DNA of 64,000 nucleotides. It comes from Kribbella caucasensis. GTDB lineage: Bacteria > Actinomycetota > Actinomycetes > Propionibacteriales > Kribbellaceae. A program made the position numbers and the translations under genes. Under the pieces are notes generated by a model. That model was not told the DNA's origin, ran no database searches, and saw only the letters and a program-made list of their open reading frames with translations. Numbering within the stretch: the stretch's first letter is position 1; each line of letters opens with the position of its first letter. Positions 44,252-53,153 of the stretch are shown here, piece by piece. The stretch covers positions 1 through 64,000 of the forward strand of contig NZ_SNWQ01000033.1 of assembly GCF_004361855.1 (NCBI RefSeq). Reading direction: 5' to 3'.

Positions 44252-45129
44252 GCACTTATTCGCTGGCCCGTGGGATCAAGCAAACGCATAAGCCAGGGGA
44301 GAACCCATGGAGTGTGTCGCGGATGGTGGCGCTGCTGATCCTGGCGTTCCTGGCGGCGACCTGGCTGGTGCCGTTCGGGTGGGCGGTGCTCACCTCGCTG
44401 AAGAGCGAGGCCGATGCGGGCGCGTCGACGATCGACCTGAGCCCGCCGGACGGGTTCAGCTTCGAGGCGTACCGCAAGGTGCTGACGGCCGGCGACATTC
44501 CCGCCTGGGCGTGGAACAGCCTGATCACCTCGGTCGCGATCACGTTCATCACGGTGGCGACGTCGGCGCTGGCCGGCTACGCCTTCTCCCGGTTGGACTT
44601 CCGCGGCCGGCGCTGGCTGTACGCGGCGATCATCGCGGCCATCATCATCCCGCCGCAGTTGCTGATCGTGCCGTTGTTCCGGCAGATGCTCGCCTTCGAT
44701 CTGGTCGACACCTACTGGGGGATCATCCTGCCGCAGGCGTTCGCCCCGGCGATGGTGCTCATCCTCAAACGTTTCTTCGACCAGATCCCGGTCGAACTGG
44801 AGGACGCCGCCCGGGTGGACGGCGCGAACCGGTTGCGGGTGTTCTGGTCCGTCGTGCTGCCGTTGTCGCGGCCGATCCTCGCCGCGGTGGCGATCTTCGT
44901 CTTCATCGGTGCGTGGAACAACTTTCTCTGGCCGTTCATCGTCACCACCGACGCCGACCTGATGACGTTGCCGGTCGGCCTGCAGACGGTCAAGAGCGCG
45001 TATGGCCTTCAGTATGCACAGAACATGGCCTCGGCGATTCTGGCCGCGCTTCCGCTGGTCGTGGTGTTCCTGTTCTTCCAGCGGCAGATCATCAAGGGCA
45101 TCGCGACCACGGGTTTCGGTGGGCAGTAA
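44248..45129 (+). CDS. Sugar ABC permease (MalG type)
   Basis: 293 aa, six helices. The EAA loop is PVELEDAARVDGANRLRVFW. No ATPase gene follows, so a shared MsiK-like ATPase elsewhere must energise this importer. Confidence 0.93.
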   Translation: MSTYSLARGIKQTHKPGENPWSVSRMVALLILAFLAATWLVPFGWAVLTSLKSEADAGASTIDLSPPDGFSFEAYRKVLTAGDIPAWAWNSLITSVAITFITVATSALAGYAFSRLDFRGRRWLYAAIIAAIIIPPQLLIVPLFRQMLAFDLVDTYWGIILPQAFAPAMVLILKRFFDQIPVELEDAARVDGANRLRVFWSVVLPLSRPILAAVAIFVFIGAWNNFLWPFIVTTDADLMTLPVGLQTVKSAYGLQYAQNMASAILAALPLVVVFLFFQRQIIKGIATTGFGGQ

Positions 45130-45290
45130 CGAGCGCTTGAGCGGTTCCGCTGGGTGGGAAACCTGTCACGATCCCTTGAAAACACCGTCACTCTCAGCAA
45201 GGCTTCCCTGATCAGTGCTGTGCGGTGAGGCGTACAGAGCTGAGGCAACTGTTGTTCGCGTGTGGTGTTGCGAAAAACGTTGTACTGCAC

Positions 45291-45315
45291 GGACAGTTGC
45301 GAACATCAACTGTCC
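45291..45315. promoter_or_regulatory. 9-bp inverted repeat
   Basis: GGACAGTTG, 7 bases, CAACTGTCC; 30 bp upstream of a small gene's GTG. Either an operator or a leader hairpin. Confidence 0.5.
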
Positions 45316-45344
45316 CTCGGGGGACCCGAAGAGGAGGGGGATCT

Positions 45345-45656
45345 GTGTCAGCCATGAAGCGGCTCGCCGAGCAGTGCCGTGATGTGAGGAGTCACGGTAC
45401 GCGACAACTCGGCCGGGCCTCGGTTCAACCAGCGGTCTGTACCGGCATCCACGAGGTGACCTCGTCGAGTCAGTCGGTACGGTCGCGACGCGTGGCGGTG
45501 CTCCGGCTGAGCAACGGCCTGACCACCACGCTGCGTCTCGACGACGGCACCCCGGTGCCGGAGCCGGGCGCGACGGTGTACGTCCGGGGTGGCCGCGGGA
45601 TGGGTGATCAACCCGCCACAGGTGGGGTCACTCTCGCGCTGGTCCAAACCAGCTGA
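45345..45656 (+). CDS. Small hypothetical protein
   Basis: 103 aa from the GTG at 45345, with AGAGGAGGGGG just before it. The C-terminal half (RVAVLRLSNGLTTTLRLDDG, TPVPEPGATVYVRGGRGMGD) looks like one small beta barrel; the N-terminal half is basic. No family recognised. Confidence 0.5.
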   Translation: MSAMKRLAEQCRDVRSHGTRQLGRASVQPAVCTGIHEVTSSSQSVRSRRVAVLRLSNGLTTTLRLDDGTPVPEPGATVYVRGGRGMGDQPATGGVTLALVQTS

Positions 45657-45723
45657 AGCACCCGGCTGCAGCAGCAGTGACTCGCCGGTCTCAGCTAAAC
45701 GCCGAGCTGAGCCCGGCAAGTCG

Positions 45724-46077
45724 CTAAAGGCTTTCGAACGGCTCCGTCAACGCCCGGACCTCGACCGGGGAGTATTTCGCCTCGGGCAACCGAGCAGCGA
45801 GCTCGGTTGCCCGCTCCAGGTCGCATTCCAGCAGGTAGTAGCCGGCCAGCACTTCCTTGGCCTCGGTGAACGGCCCGTCCGTGACGGCCGGCAACCCCTC
45901 TTTCACCTGCACGACGCGCGCCCGGTCCGTGGTCAGCCCGTCCGCCGCGAGCAACTCGTTGCGTGCCCGGGTCTCGGCCAGGATCTCGCGGTGCACCGCA
46001 TACACCGCCTCGATCCCCTCGGCCGTCAGCGCGTCCCACGTCTCGGTGTTGCCGTAGATCAAAAGCATGTACTTCAC
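45724..46077 (-). CDS. YCII-related protein
   Basis: 117 aa from the GTG at 46077, because GGGAGGAG is spaced 6 bases from it. KYMLLIYGNTETWDAL, AGYYLLECDLERATELAARL and PEAKYSPVEVRALTEPF are the YCII/DGPF fold with its VTDGPFTEAKEVL motif. Members often accompany ECF sigma factors; none is adjacent here. Confidence 0.9.
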   Translation of the reverse strand: MKYMLLIYGNTETWDALTAEGIEAVYAVHREILAETRARNELLAADGLTTDRARVVQVKEGLPAVTDGPFTEAKEVLAGYYLLECDLERATELAARLPEAKYSPVEVRALTEPFESL

Positions 46078-46166
46078 CGGCGTCTCCTCCCAGAAAACCT
46101 GCTCAGACAACTGATCAGACAGCTGAGACGTCGGAGTCTGCCACGTGATCTCGACAGCCGCCGCTC

Positions 46167-46625
46167 TCAGCCCCAGGTGGCGTCGGCGGGTTCACGGATC
46201 GTGGTGTTGATCCGGTTGAACAGGTTGGTCAGGCTGATCATCAAGATGATCGCGGACAGTTGCTGCTCGTCGAAGTGGTCGGCGGCGTCGTCCCAGAGCT
46301 GCTGCGTCACCGTCTCCGGGTTGTCTGCCAGCCGGGTCGCCGCCTCCGTCAGCGCGAGCGCGGCCCGCTCGGCATCGGTGAACAGCCCGGACTCCCGCCA
46401 GGCGACCACTTGAAACAGCCGCTCGGTCGTCTCACCGGCCCGCTGCGCGGCCTTCGTACCGCTCGACACGCACGGCCCGCACCCGTTGATCTGGCTGGCC
46501 CGAAGGTGCACGAGCTCCAGCGTCGTCTGCGGTACTCCGCCTTTGTGTACGGCCTTGTAGAGGTTCTGGATCCCGGTCATCGCGTCGGGCAGCACCATCG
46601 CCGGGTTCTTCATCCGTGCAGTCAT
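46167..46625 (-). CDS. Carboxymuconolactone-decarboxylase/AhpD-like protein
   Basis: 152 aa from the ATG at 46625 (GGAGAAG before it). LVHLRASQINGCGPCVSSGT contains the CxxC redox pair of AhpD-like alkylhydroperoxidases. The usual His three residues after the second Cys is replaced here by Gly/Thr, so peroxidase chemistry may be altered. Beside the YCII gene on the same strand. Confidence 0.87.
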   Translation of the reverse strand: MTARMKNPAMVLPDAMTGIQNLYKAVHKGGVPQTTLELVHLRASQINGCGPCVSSGTKAAQRAGETTERLFQVVAWRESGLFTDAERAALALTEAATRLADNPETVTQQLWDDAADHFDEQQLSAIILMISLTNLFNRINTTIREPADATWG

Positions 46626-46764
46626 GAGCTTCTCCATCTCGAAGTGTTGCTTGTTGTCCTTCACCTCCCTGACGGATCCCCGCACCAGGATGTGACAACG
46701 CAACTTCCATCGAGATCCGTGCATCGAGAGAAGTGACGGAGTTCTATCGACTGAGGGAACAGCC

Positions 46765-48060
46765 ATGCGCAGACTGATGACAGGCTTGGCCGTGGCGGCG
46801 GTCTCGACGATCGGGTTGACGATTCCGGCCCATGCGGCCGATCCCGCACCGACCGGCGTGACGGTGGCGTGGGCCGACGCCGCCCACACGCGAGTGCGAG
46901 TGACCTGGAACGAGACCGGCGATCTGCCGAACCTCGTCCGGGCGGAGTACTCGGACGGGCAGGGCGCGTGGAGTTCTGTCGCAGCCGGCGCGGCGAACCA
47001 GGTCGACTTCACCTCGTCCGATGTCGGTGCCCGGGCGGTCGTCCGGATGGCCGTGTACGCCGGGACGACCACGACCGGGCCGACCAGTGGTGCGGGATTC
47101 TCCGTTCCGTTCGACGCCCTTCGCGGCGGCAAACCTGTGATCGACCAGATCACCCCCGTCCCGCCGACGAGGTTCACCATCCGGTGGCATCCGGCGGCGG
47201 CTCAGACCGATCCCAATCCCGGGGACCCCCTGGACCTGCCGCCCGCGGCACCGCAGTACCGGGTGATCGCGAACTACAACATCGTCAACATCTACGACTG
47301 GGTCACGCCGCTGTCGAGCGCGACCCAGGTGACGTTCGAGCAATGGTCCGCACCTGCGTTCAAGGTGGCCGTTGCCAACTTCAACGAGTGGGGCGCGATC
47401 TACTCCAACGCCCTGCGCGTCGACTACGAACGGTTCGGGACTTTGACGATCCCGGCGGCGGCCAACTACGGACAGCCGACGGTGATCAAGGGGCAGATCC
47501 AGCGCTGGTCGCAACTGTGCGATCCGGGACCGTGCTGGTCGGAGTGGTTGGGCGAGACGCCACGCCTGGTCGTGCTGCACGCGCGGGCGAACGCCTCGTC
47601 GCCGTGGTACGTGGTGGGGACGACGAAGAGCGCGGCTGACGGTAGGTTCACCCTCGCACCGACGACGCTAGGGACACGGCAGTACCGCGTGGCCGTGCCT
47701 GACGTGTTCGAGCCCGCGGTCGGCCTGGGGATCGGGATCATCAGCGGTGCGGTGACGACGTTGGCAAAGCCGCGCGCGGCCGCGAGCTTCGCCGATCCGA
47801 CGGTTGCGTATGGCCAGCGGGTGACGGCGCGGGTGAGTATCGCGCCGCCGGCGACTGTGCGGACGACGTTGCAGCGCTGGGACGGGACGGCGTGGCGCGA
47901 CCTGAAGTGGGTCTACACCAGCAACGGCGCCGGGTCGTACACGTTCACCTCCACCCAGCGCGGCCGGTTCGCCTATCGGTTCCTGGTGCCTTCCTTCACC
48001 TACGCGGGCCGGCCGCTGTCGTGGCAGGTGTCGCCGAACATCGTCCTCACAACAAGCTGA
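46765..48060 (+). CDS. Secreted multidomain beta-sandwich protein
   Basis: 431 aa. Signal peptide 1-24 (cleaved after AHA). The FN3-like first domain is GVTVAWADAAHTRVRVTWNE and RAEYSDGQG; a second FN3-like unit follows. Two Ig-like repeats (about 215-320, with PTVIKGQIQRWSQLC, and 330-431, with GQRVTARVSIAPP) complete it. Extracellular binding or structural role likely; no catalytic motif. Confidence 0.75.
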   Translation: MRRLMTGLAVAAVSTIGLTIPAHAADPAPTGVTVAWADAAHTRVRVTWNETGDLPNLVRAEYSDGQGAWSSVAAGAANQVDFTSSDVGARAVVRMAVYAGTTTTGPTSGAGFSVPFDALRGGKPVIDQITPVPPTRFTIRWHPAAAQTDPNPGDPLDLPPAAPQYRVIANYNIVNIYDWVTPLSSATQVTFEQWSAPAFKVAVANFNEWGAIYSNALRVDYERFGTLTIPAAANYGQPTVIKGQIQRWSQLCDPGPCWSEWLGETPRLVVLHARANASSPWYVVGTTKSAADGRFTLAPTTLGTRQYRVAVPDVFEPAVGLGIGIISGAVTTLAKPRAAASFADPTVAYGQRVTARVSIAPPATVRTTLQRWDGTAWRDLKWVYTSNGAGSYTFTSTQRGRFAYRFLVPSFTYAGRPLSWQVSPNIVLTTS

Positions 48061-48850
48061 CTCCCCGGGCAGCCGCCAGATCCACTCGGAGGCGCTCCTC
48101 CACGGGGACACTTGGATCGGAGTACTGCCCGGAGAGGCAGATCGGGCCCTGATAGTTGAGCTGGTGGAGCGTCTCGAAGATCACGGTCCAGTCGGACAAG
48201 CCTTCGGTGCCTTGCACGAAATGCGTCTTCCAGGCGCCGTCGGCTTGGAGGTAGATGGCGTTCTTGAGGTTGACGATGCCCAGACGCTCGGCTGCCAACG
48301 GAAGGGTCACCCGCGGATCGTCCCCGGCGAGGGCGTCGTGGGCGGCATCCCAAACGAGCTTGAAGTGTTCGGTCGGGAGAGCGTCCAGGAGCTGCATGAC
48401 TCCGAGCGTCGATGACACGAAGCGCCCGTGATGCGGCTGCACACCGATCTGTACGCCGTACTGCGCCGCATGGCCGGCCGCGTCCTCGAGCAGCACCCGA
48501 GTACGGCGTACCGAGGCAACGTATCCGTCAGGGCCGAGGTCAGCCATGATCCGGATCATCGGTACGCGTGCGTCGGCGGCGGCCTGGAAGGTGCTCTCGT
48601 CCAGGTCACTCGCGATACTGATCGGCTCGACGCCCTCGGCGCGGAGCTGCTCGGTGAACTCGGGCAGCACCTTGGCCGCGGTCGCGGGCGTCACGAAGGC
48701 GGTGTCGCGGACCGGGATCTCGGCGCCGGTGAAGCCGAGCCCGGCGACGAGCCGGCCGAGCTCGTCACCGGGCAGTCCGGCCCAGGGCTTGGTGAAAACG
48801 GACCAGATGTAGGCCGACTGGGGCGGTGGGGTGGGGAAGGAATCAAGCAC
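48047..48850 (-). CDS. Sugar phosphate isomerase/epimerase (TIM barrel)
   Basis: 267 aa from the GTG at 48850, 2 bp after the upstream stop. AGLGFTGAEIPVRDTAFVTP, YGVQIGVQPHHGRFVSSTLG, HFKLVWDAAHDALAGDDPRV and GIVNLKNAIYLQADG mark the xylose-isomerase-like AP-endonuclease-2 fold with metal-binding Glu/His/Asp. Last gene of the carbohydrate operon (54.1-48.0 kb), probably acting on the imported sugar or its acid. Confidence 0.88.
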   Translation of the reverse strand: MLDSFPTPPPQSAYIWSVFTKPWAGLPGDELGRLVAGLGFTGAEIPVRDTAFVTPATAAKVLPEFTEQLRAEGVEPISIASDLDESTFQAAADARVPMIRIMADLGPDGYVASVRRTRVLLEDAAGHAAQYGVQIGVQPHHGRFVSSTLGVMQLLDALPTEHFKLVWDAAHDALAGDDPRVTLPLAAERLGIVNLKNAIYLQADGAWKTHFVQGTEGLSDWTVIFETLHQLNYQGPICLSGQYSDPSVPVEERLRVDLAAARGVSLL

Positions 48851-48852
48851 TG

Positions 48853-49707
48853 TCAGCGGCCTCCGAGCCCGCTCATGGTGATTCCTCGGATGAACCACCG
48901 TTGGGTGAGGAAGAACAGGACGATCAACGGGACCGTGGTGATGGTTGCCGCCATCAACAGCAGGTTCCACTGGGTGCCGTTGGTGTCCTGGAAGGCTTGC
49001 AGCCCGACGGCCGCGGTACGAGTCGCGTCGGTGTTGGAAATGATCAGCGGCCAGAGCAGGTTGTTCCACTGGCTGATGAACTTGAACACAGCCAGCGTCG
49101 CGATCGCCGGGATCGCCAGCGGCACGATCACCCGGAGGAACGCCTGCCAGCGGTTCGCGCCGTCCAGCCGGGCGGCCTCTTCGTAGTCGCGGGGGATGCC
49201 GAGGAAGAACTGCCGGAGCAGGAAGACCCCGAGCGCCGTGAACGCGTGCGGCAGGATCATCCCCGGCCAGGTGTCGATCCCGTGCAGCTTCGCGACCAGC
49301 ACGAACTGCGGGATCAGCGTGACCTGCGAGGGGATCATCAGAGTCGCCAGATAGATGCCGAACAGCCAGCCGCGGCCGGGGAAGTTCAGCCGGGCGAACG
49401 CGTACGCCGCGAGCGCCGCCGTGATCGTCTCGAGCAGCGTGGTCCCGGCGGCGAAGATCACCGTGTTGATCAGGTACTTGCCGAGCGGGACGAGTTCGAA
49501 GGCGCGCTGCAGGTTCTCCGGGTGCCAGCTGCTCGGCCAGAACGACGGCTTCGCAGCCATCGACTCGCCGTCGGACTGGAACGCGACCAGCACCATCATC
49601 ACCACCGGGATCAGGGTGATGGCGGAGACCAGGAAGCAGCCGAAGACGACCAGCTTGCGGGTGGCGACCGGGTTCCGATAGAGGGGTGCGAGGGCGTTAG
49701 TTGTCAT
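48853..49707 (-). CDS. Sugar ABC permease (MalG type)
   Basis: 284 aa. Six helices and EAA loop PRDYEEAARLDGANRWQAFL. Overlaps the start region of its partner permease gene by 11 bp. Confidence 0.93.
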   Translation of the reverse strand: MTTNALAPLYRNPVATRKLVVFGCFLVSAITLIPVVMMVLVAFQSDGESMAAKPSFWPSSWHPENLQRAFELVPLGKYLINTVIFAAGTTLLETITAALAAYAFARLNFPGRGWLFGIYLATLMIPSQVTLIPQFVLVAKLHGIDTWPGMILPHAFTALGVFLLRQFFLGIPRDYEEAARLDGANRWQAFLRVIVPLAIPAIATLAVFKFISQWNNLLWPLIISNTDATRTAAVGLQAFQDTNGTQWNLLLMAATITTVPLIVLFFLTQRWFIRGITMSGLGGR

Positions 49708-50647
49708 AGTGGACGAGCCTCCGCTGCATCAGGAACTGGGCCGCGGTGATCACCACGATGAACGCGAACAGCACCAGCGACTGCGCGGCCGCATAGCCCT
49801 GGTCGTAGCTCTCGAACCCGGTTCGGTAGATGTACATGACGAGCGTCGTGGTCCGCGATCCCGGGCCGCCGTGGGTCATCACGAAGGCCTGGTCGAAGAC
49901 CTGGAAGGAGCCGATGATCGAGGTCACCACGACGAAGAACAGTGCGGGGGACAGCATCGGGACGGTGACGTTGCGGAACCGCTGCCAGGCCGAACTGCCG
50001 TCCACCTTCGCGGCCTCGTAGAGCTGCTGCGGGATCGCCTGCAAGCCGGCCAGGAAGACCACCATGCCGAAGCCGAAGCTCTTCCAGACAGTCATCGCGA
50101 TCAGGGCCGGCATCGCCCAGGTGTCGGAGATCAGCCAGTCGGGCCCGTTGATGCCGACCAGCCCGAGGACGGCATTCACCAGGCCGTCGTGCGGGATGTA
50201 GAGCCAGATCCAGACGAACGCCACCGCGACCGTGATGGTTGCGTACGGCAACAGCAGGAGGGAACGGAAGACCGCGATCCGGCGGACGCCCTGGTTGAGC
50301 AGCAGGGCGAGGGCGAGGCTGACCACGATCGTCAGTGGCACGCTGACGAAGGTGAAGTAGACGGTGTTGCCAAGCGCCGACCAGAACGTCGGATCGGGAC
50401 CGAGCCGGGCGAAGTTGCGCAGTCCGGCCCAGGTCGGCGGGCTGAACAGGTTCCAGTCGAGCAGCGAGATGACGCCCGCGGCAACCACCGGCCCGGCCGT
50501 GAAGATGACGAACCCGATGAAGCTGGGCAGCAGGAACAACCACGCGGTCAGGGTCTCGCGGTTGCGTTCGCGCTTCGCCTTCACCGGTTTGGTCTGAGGC
50601 GGTGCGATCGAGGTGGTGGGGAGGGTGTCGACGGCCATCGTGGTCAC
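49697..50647 (-). CDS. Sugar ABC permease (MalF type)
   Basis: 316 aa from a GTG overlapping the binding-protein stop (GTGA); an ATG three codons in is an alternative. Six helices, EAA loop PQQLYEAAKVDGSSAWQRFR. Confidence 0.93.
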   Translation of the reverse strand: MTTMAVDTLPTTSIAPPQTKPVKAKRERNRETLTAWLFLLPSFIGFVIFTAGPVVAAGVISLLDWNLFSPPTWAGLRNFARLGPDPTFWSALGNTVYFTFVSVPLTIVVSLALALLLNQGVRRIAVFRSLLLLPYATITVAVAFVWIWLYIPHDGLVNAVLGLVGINGPDWLISDTWAMPALIAMTVWKSFGFGMVVFLAGLQAIPQQLYEAAKVDGSSAWQRFRNVTVPMLSPALFFVVVTSIIGSFQVFDQAFVMTHGGPGSRTTTLVMYIYRTGFESYDQGYAAAQSLVLFAFIVVITAAQFLMQRRLVHYDN

Positions 50648-51963
50648 CCCTTCCTGGCCGTGGCCTGGCGGACGGTGTCCTGGTGCTGTTGCATCAGGAC
50701 GTCGAGGCGTGGGGTCAGGCCGCCGATCACGTCGGCGACCGTGACCTGACCGAGGAACGTGCGCGGCAGATCCTGGCTGAGCAACTGCTTGACCTGATTC
50801 CAGTTGCTGGTCACGTCGAACGGGTGACCGCCGGCCAGCTTGCCGGCCAGGATCTGCTGGACGATGCCGAGGTTGTCCGGTGGCGGTTTGAACGCCGTAC
50901 CGGCCGACAGTCGTGCCGGGTTGTTCCGGCCGGCCTTGGCGTAGATGTCGAGTGCGCCGGTGCTGGTCAGGGTCTTCAGCAACCGCCAGGCCAGCTCGAG
51001 ATCGTCACCCCGTACTGCGGCCGGAATGGCGAACCCGGATCCGGAGACTCGCGGCGTACTGCCGTTGGCGCCGGCGGGGAACGGCACGATGTCCCAGTCG
51101 AACTCGGCCTTCCGGACGTTCACCACCTGCCACGGGCCGTTCTGCATGAAGACGACGTTGCCGTCCATGAAGTTGGACAGCGAGCTCTCCGTGACCAGGT
51201 TGGTGATCGGCGGCGTGACCTTGTCCTTGACGAACAGGTCGACGACGAACTGGATCGCCTCCATCGCCTCGGGGTCGCCCAACGTGCTCCGGGTGATGTC
51301 GTCGTTCATCACGTTGCCGCCCGCGCAGTAGATCCACGAGACCAGGTCGTCGATCGCGGGTGCGCAGCTGAACCCGTACTGCTCACCCGGCCGGGTCAGC
51401 TCGATCGTCAGGTCCCGGAACGTTGCCCACGACATCGGTTCGGTGGCCGACGGTGGCGTGATGCCCTGCTTGGCGAGCAACGTCTTGTTGTAGTACAGGA
51501 CCGTCGGCGCGACGTCGAAGCCGATGCCGTAGGTCTTGCCGTTGAACGAGTTGATCTTGCGGATCGCGGGGTAGAAGTCGTCCAGTTCGAAGTCGGGATC
51601 GGCCGCGATCAGGTCGTCGAGCGGACGATGGGCGCCGCGGGCCGCGTAGGTCTGGAGCAGCTGGCCGTTGATGGCGGTCACCAGGCTCGCCGTCCCACTG
51701 ACCAGTTGCAGGTCGAGTTTGGTCGGGTAGCCGCTCGACGGAGTGAGGGTCGGGACCGACTCCACCCCCAGTTGCTTTTCGACGTATTGGCTGAAGTCCT
51801 CCCAGACCTTGCGTTCGGCGGGGCTGCTGGACCACATGGCCCAGGTCGCCGCACCCTCCGGTGCCGACGAGGCGCACCCCGCGGCCGTAGTACCGACCGC
51901 CGCGCCCAGACCGGCCAGGCCGGTGAGCTGGAGCAAGCCGCGGCGGGACAGCTTGGTTGACAT
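50644..51963 (-). CDS. Sugar ABC substrate-binding lipoprotein
   Basis: 439 aa from the ATG at 51963 (GAGGAG before it). Tat-like RRGLLQLTGLAGLGAAVGTT signal and lipobox AAGC. TWAMWSSSPAERKVWEDFSQ opens the family-1 binding fold. The ligand is probably a sugar acid or related compound, judging from the enzymes in the operon. Confidence 0.92.
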   Translation of the reverse strand: MSTKLSRRGLLQLTGLAGLGAAVGTTAAGCASSAPEGAATWAMWSSSPAERKVWEDFSQYVEKQLGVESVPTLTPSSGYPTKLDLQLVSGTASLVTAINGQLLQTYAARGAHRPLDDLIAADPDFELDDFYPAIRKINSFNGKTYGIGFDVAPTVLYYNKTLLAKQGITPPSATEPMSWATFRDLTIELTRPGEQYGFSCAPAIDDLVSWIYCAGGNVMNDDITRSTLGDPEAMEAIQFVVDLFVKDKVTPPITNLVTESSLSNFMDGNVVFMQNGPWQVVNVRKAEFDWDIVPFPAGANGSTPRVSGSGFAIPAAVRGDDLELAWRLLKTLTSTGALDIYAKAGRNNPARLSAGTAFKPPPDNLGIVQQILAGKLAGGHPFDVTSNWNQVKQLLSQDLPRTFLGQVTVADVIGGLTPRLDVLMQQHQDTVRQATARKG

Positions 51964-51973
51964 TGGCAACTCC

Positions 51974-53131
51974 TCAGCTGAACTGCAGGTCGATCGACTC
52001 GGCGCGGATCCGCTCCTCGTCGACCACGACGCCCAGGCCAGGGGCGGTGGGGACCGTCGCGACGGCCTTGGTGATGGTCAGTCCCTCGACATAGAGGTCG
52101 GAGAGCAGCTCCGGCCCGTTCAGCTCGGCCGGCAACGCCAGATCGAGCTGACTGAACAGATGTAGTGCCGCGGCGAACCCGATACCGCAGTCGGTCAAAC
52201 CACTGGCGAGCAGTTCGAGCCCGCCGGCGAGCGCGACCTGGGCGGTCTTGAGGGCGTTCCGCAGACCGCCGGACTTGCAGATCTTGACGACGACCAGATC
52301 GGCCGCGTCGAGTTGCAGCGTGCGGGCGAGGTCCTGCGCGGTGAAGCTGCCCTCGTCGATCGCGATCGGCAGGTCGATCAGGCCGCGGAGCCGGCGCATC
52401 CCGAGCGTGTCGGTGCTCGGTACTGGTTGCTCGACGCAATGAATCGTGCGGATGTCTCTGGTGCGGTCGAGCAGTTGGCGCAGGGCGCTCGATCGGTACG
52501 ACTGGTTCGCGTCGAGCCACAGCGGCTTGGCGCCGGCGACCTCCGCGACCGCCTCGATCGCGGCCGCGTCCTGGTCCGGATCGCCGCCGATCTTGACCTT
52601 GTACGCCGCAAAGTCCGACGACAACTGTGCATGTTCGCGGACCGTCTCGGCCGGGCCGACCCCGATCGCGGAGCAGAGCGGGATCTCGTCGTACAGCTTG
52701 CCACCGAGCAGCGCGTGCACCGGTACGCCGGCGAGCTTGCCCGCCGCGTCATGCATCGCGAGGTCGACGGCGGCGCGGGCGAACGGGAAGCCGTTGGAGA
52801 CCGCGGGGCTGAGGCGTTTGGCGGCGCGGCTGTGGAACAGTTCGATGTCGAACGGGGTGAGGTCCAGCAGGATCGGCTCGAGGTGACGCTTGATCACCAC
52901 CGCGATCGTCTCGGCGGTCTCATAGCTCCAGCTCGGCAGCGCGCGCTGCTCGCCCCAGCCGACCACCCCGTCCTCGGTGGTCAGCTTCACGAACACGACC
53001 GCACCGGCCTGGTCGGGCTTCTGGTCGGGCGTGCCGACCGCCCCGCTGCCGAGGACGAACCGGCGCGCGAAGGGCACCGCGACCGGGAAGACCTCGACGG
53101 AGCTGATTCTTACGGAGCTGATTCTTGACAT
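51974..53131 (-). CDS. Enolase-superfamily enzyme (MLE/dipeptide-epimerase-like)
   Basis: 385 aa. N-terminal capping domain, then the barrel with YKVKIGG (KxK base), LWLDANQ (metal Asp), CVEQPVP (metal Glu), AIDEGS (metal Asp) and VVVKICKSGG (second Lys). Two Lys on opposite faces place it in the muconate-lactonizing/epimerase subgroup rather than the His-Asp dehydratases. A 15-bp tandem repeat duplicates RISSV at residues 3-7 and 8-12. Confidence 0.9.
   Translation of the reverse strand: MSRISSVRISSVEVFPVAVPFARRFVLGSGAVGTPDQKPDQAGAVVFVKLTTEDGVVGWGEQRALPSWSYETAETIAVVIKRHLEPILLDLTPFDIELFHSRAAKRLSPAVSNGFPFARAAVDLAMHDAAGKLAGVPVHALLGGKLYDEIPLCSAIGVGPAETVREHAQLSSDFAAYKVKIGGDPDQDAAAIEAVAEVAGAKPLWLDANQSYRSSALRQLLDRTRDIRTIHCVEQPVPSTDTLGMRRLRGLIDLPIAIDEGSFTAQDLARTLQLDAADLVVVKICKSGGLRNALKTAQVALAGGLELLASGLTDCGIGFAAALHLFSQLDLALPAELNGPELLSDLYVEGLTITKAVATVPTAPGLGVVVDEERIRAESIDLQFS
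53097..53126. repeat. 15-bp perfect tandem duplication
   Basis: ACGGAGCTGATTCTT twice, in frame in the enolase-superfamily gene; encodes duplicated RISSV near the N-terminus. Confidence 0.95.
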
Positions 53132-53153
53132 GGGGGGCTCTCCTCGCCCGGCC

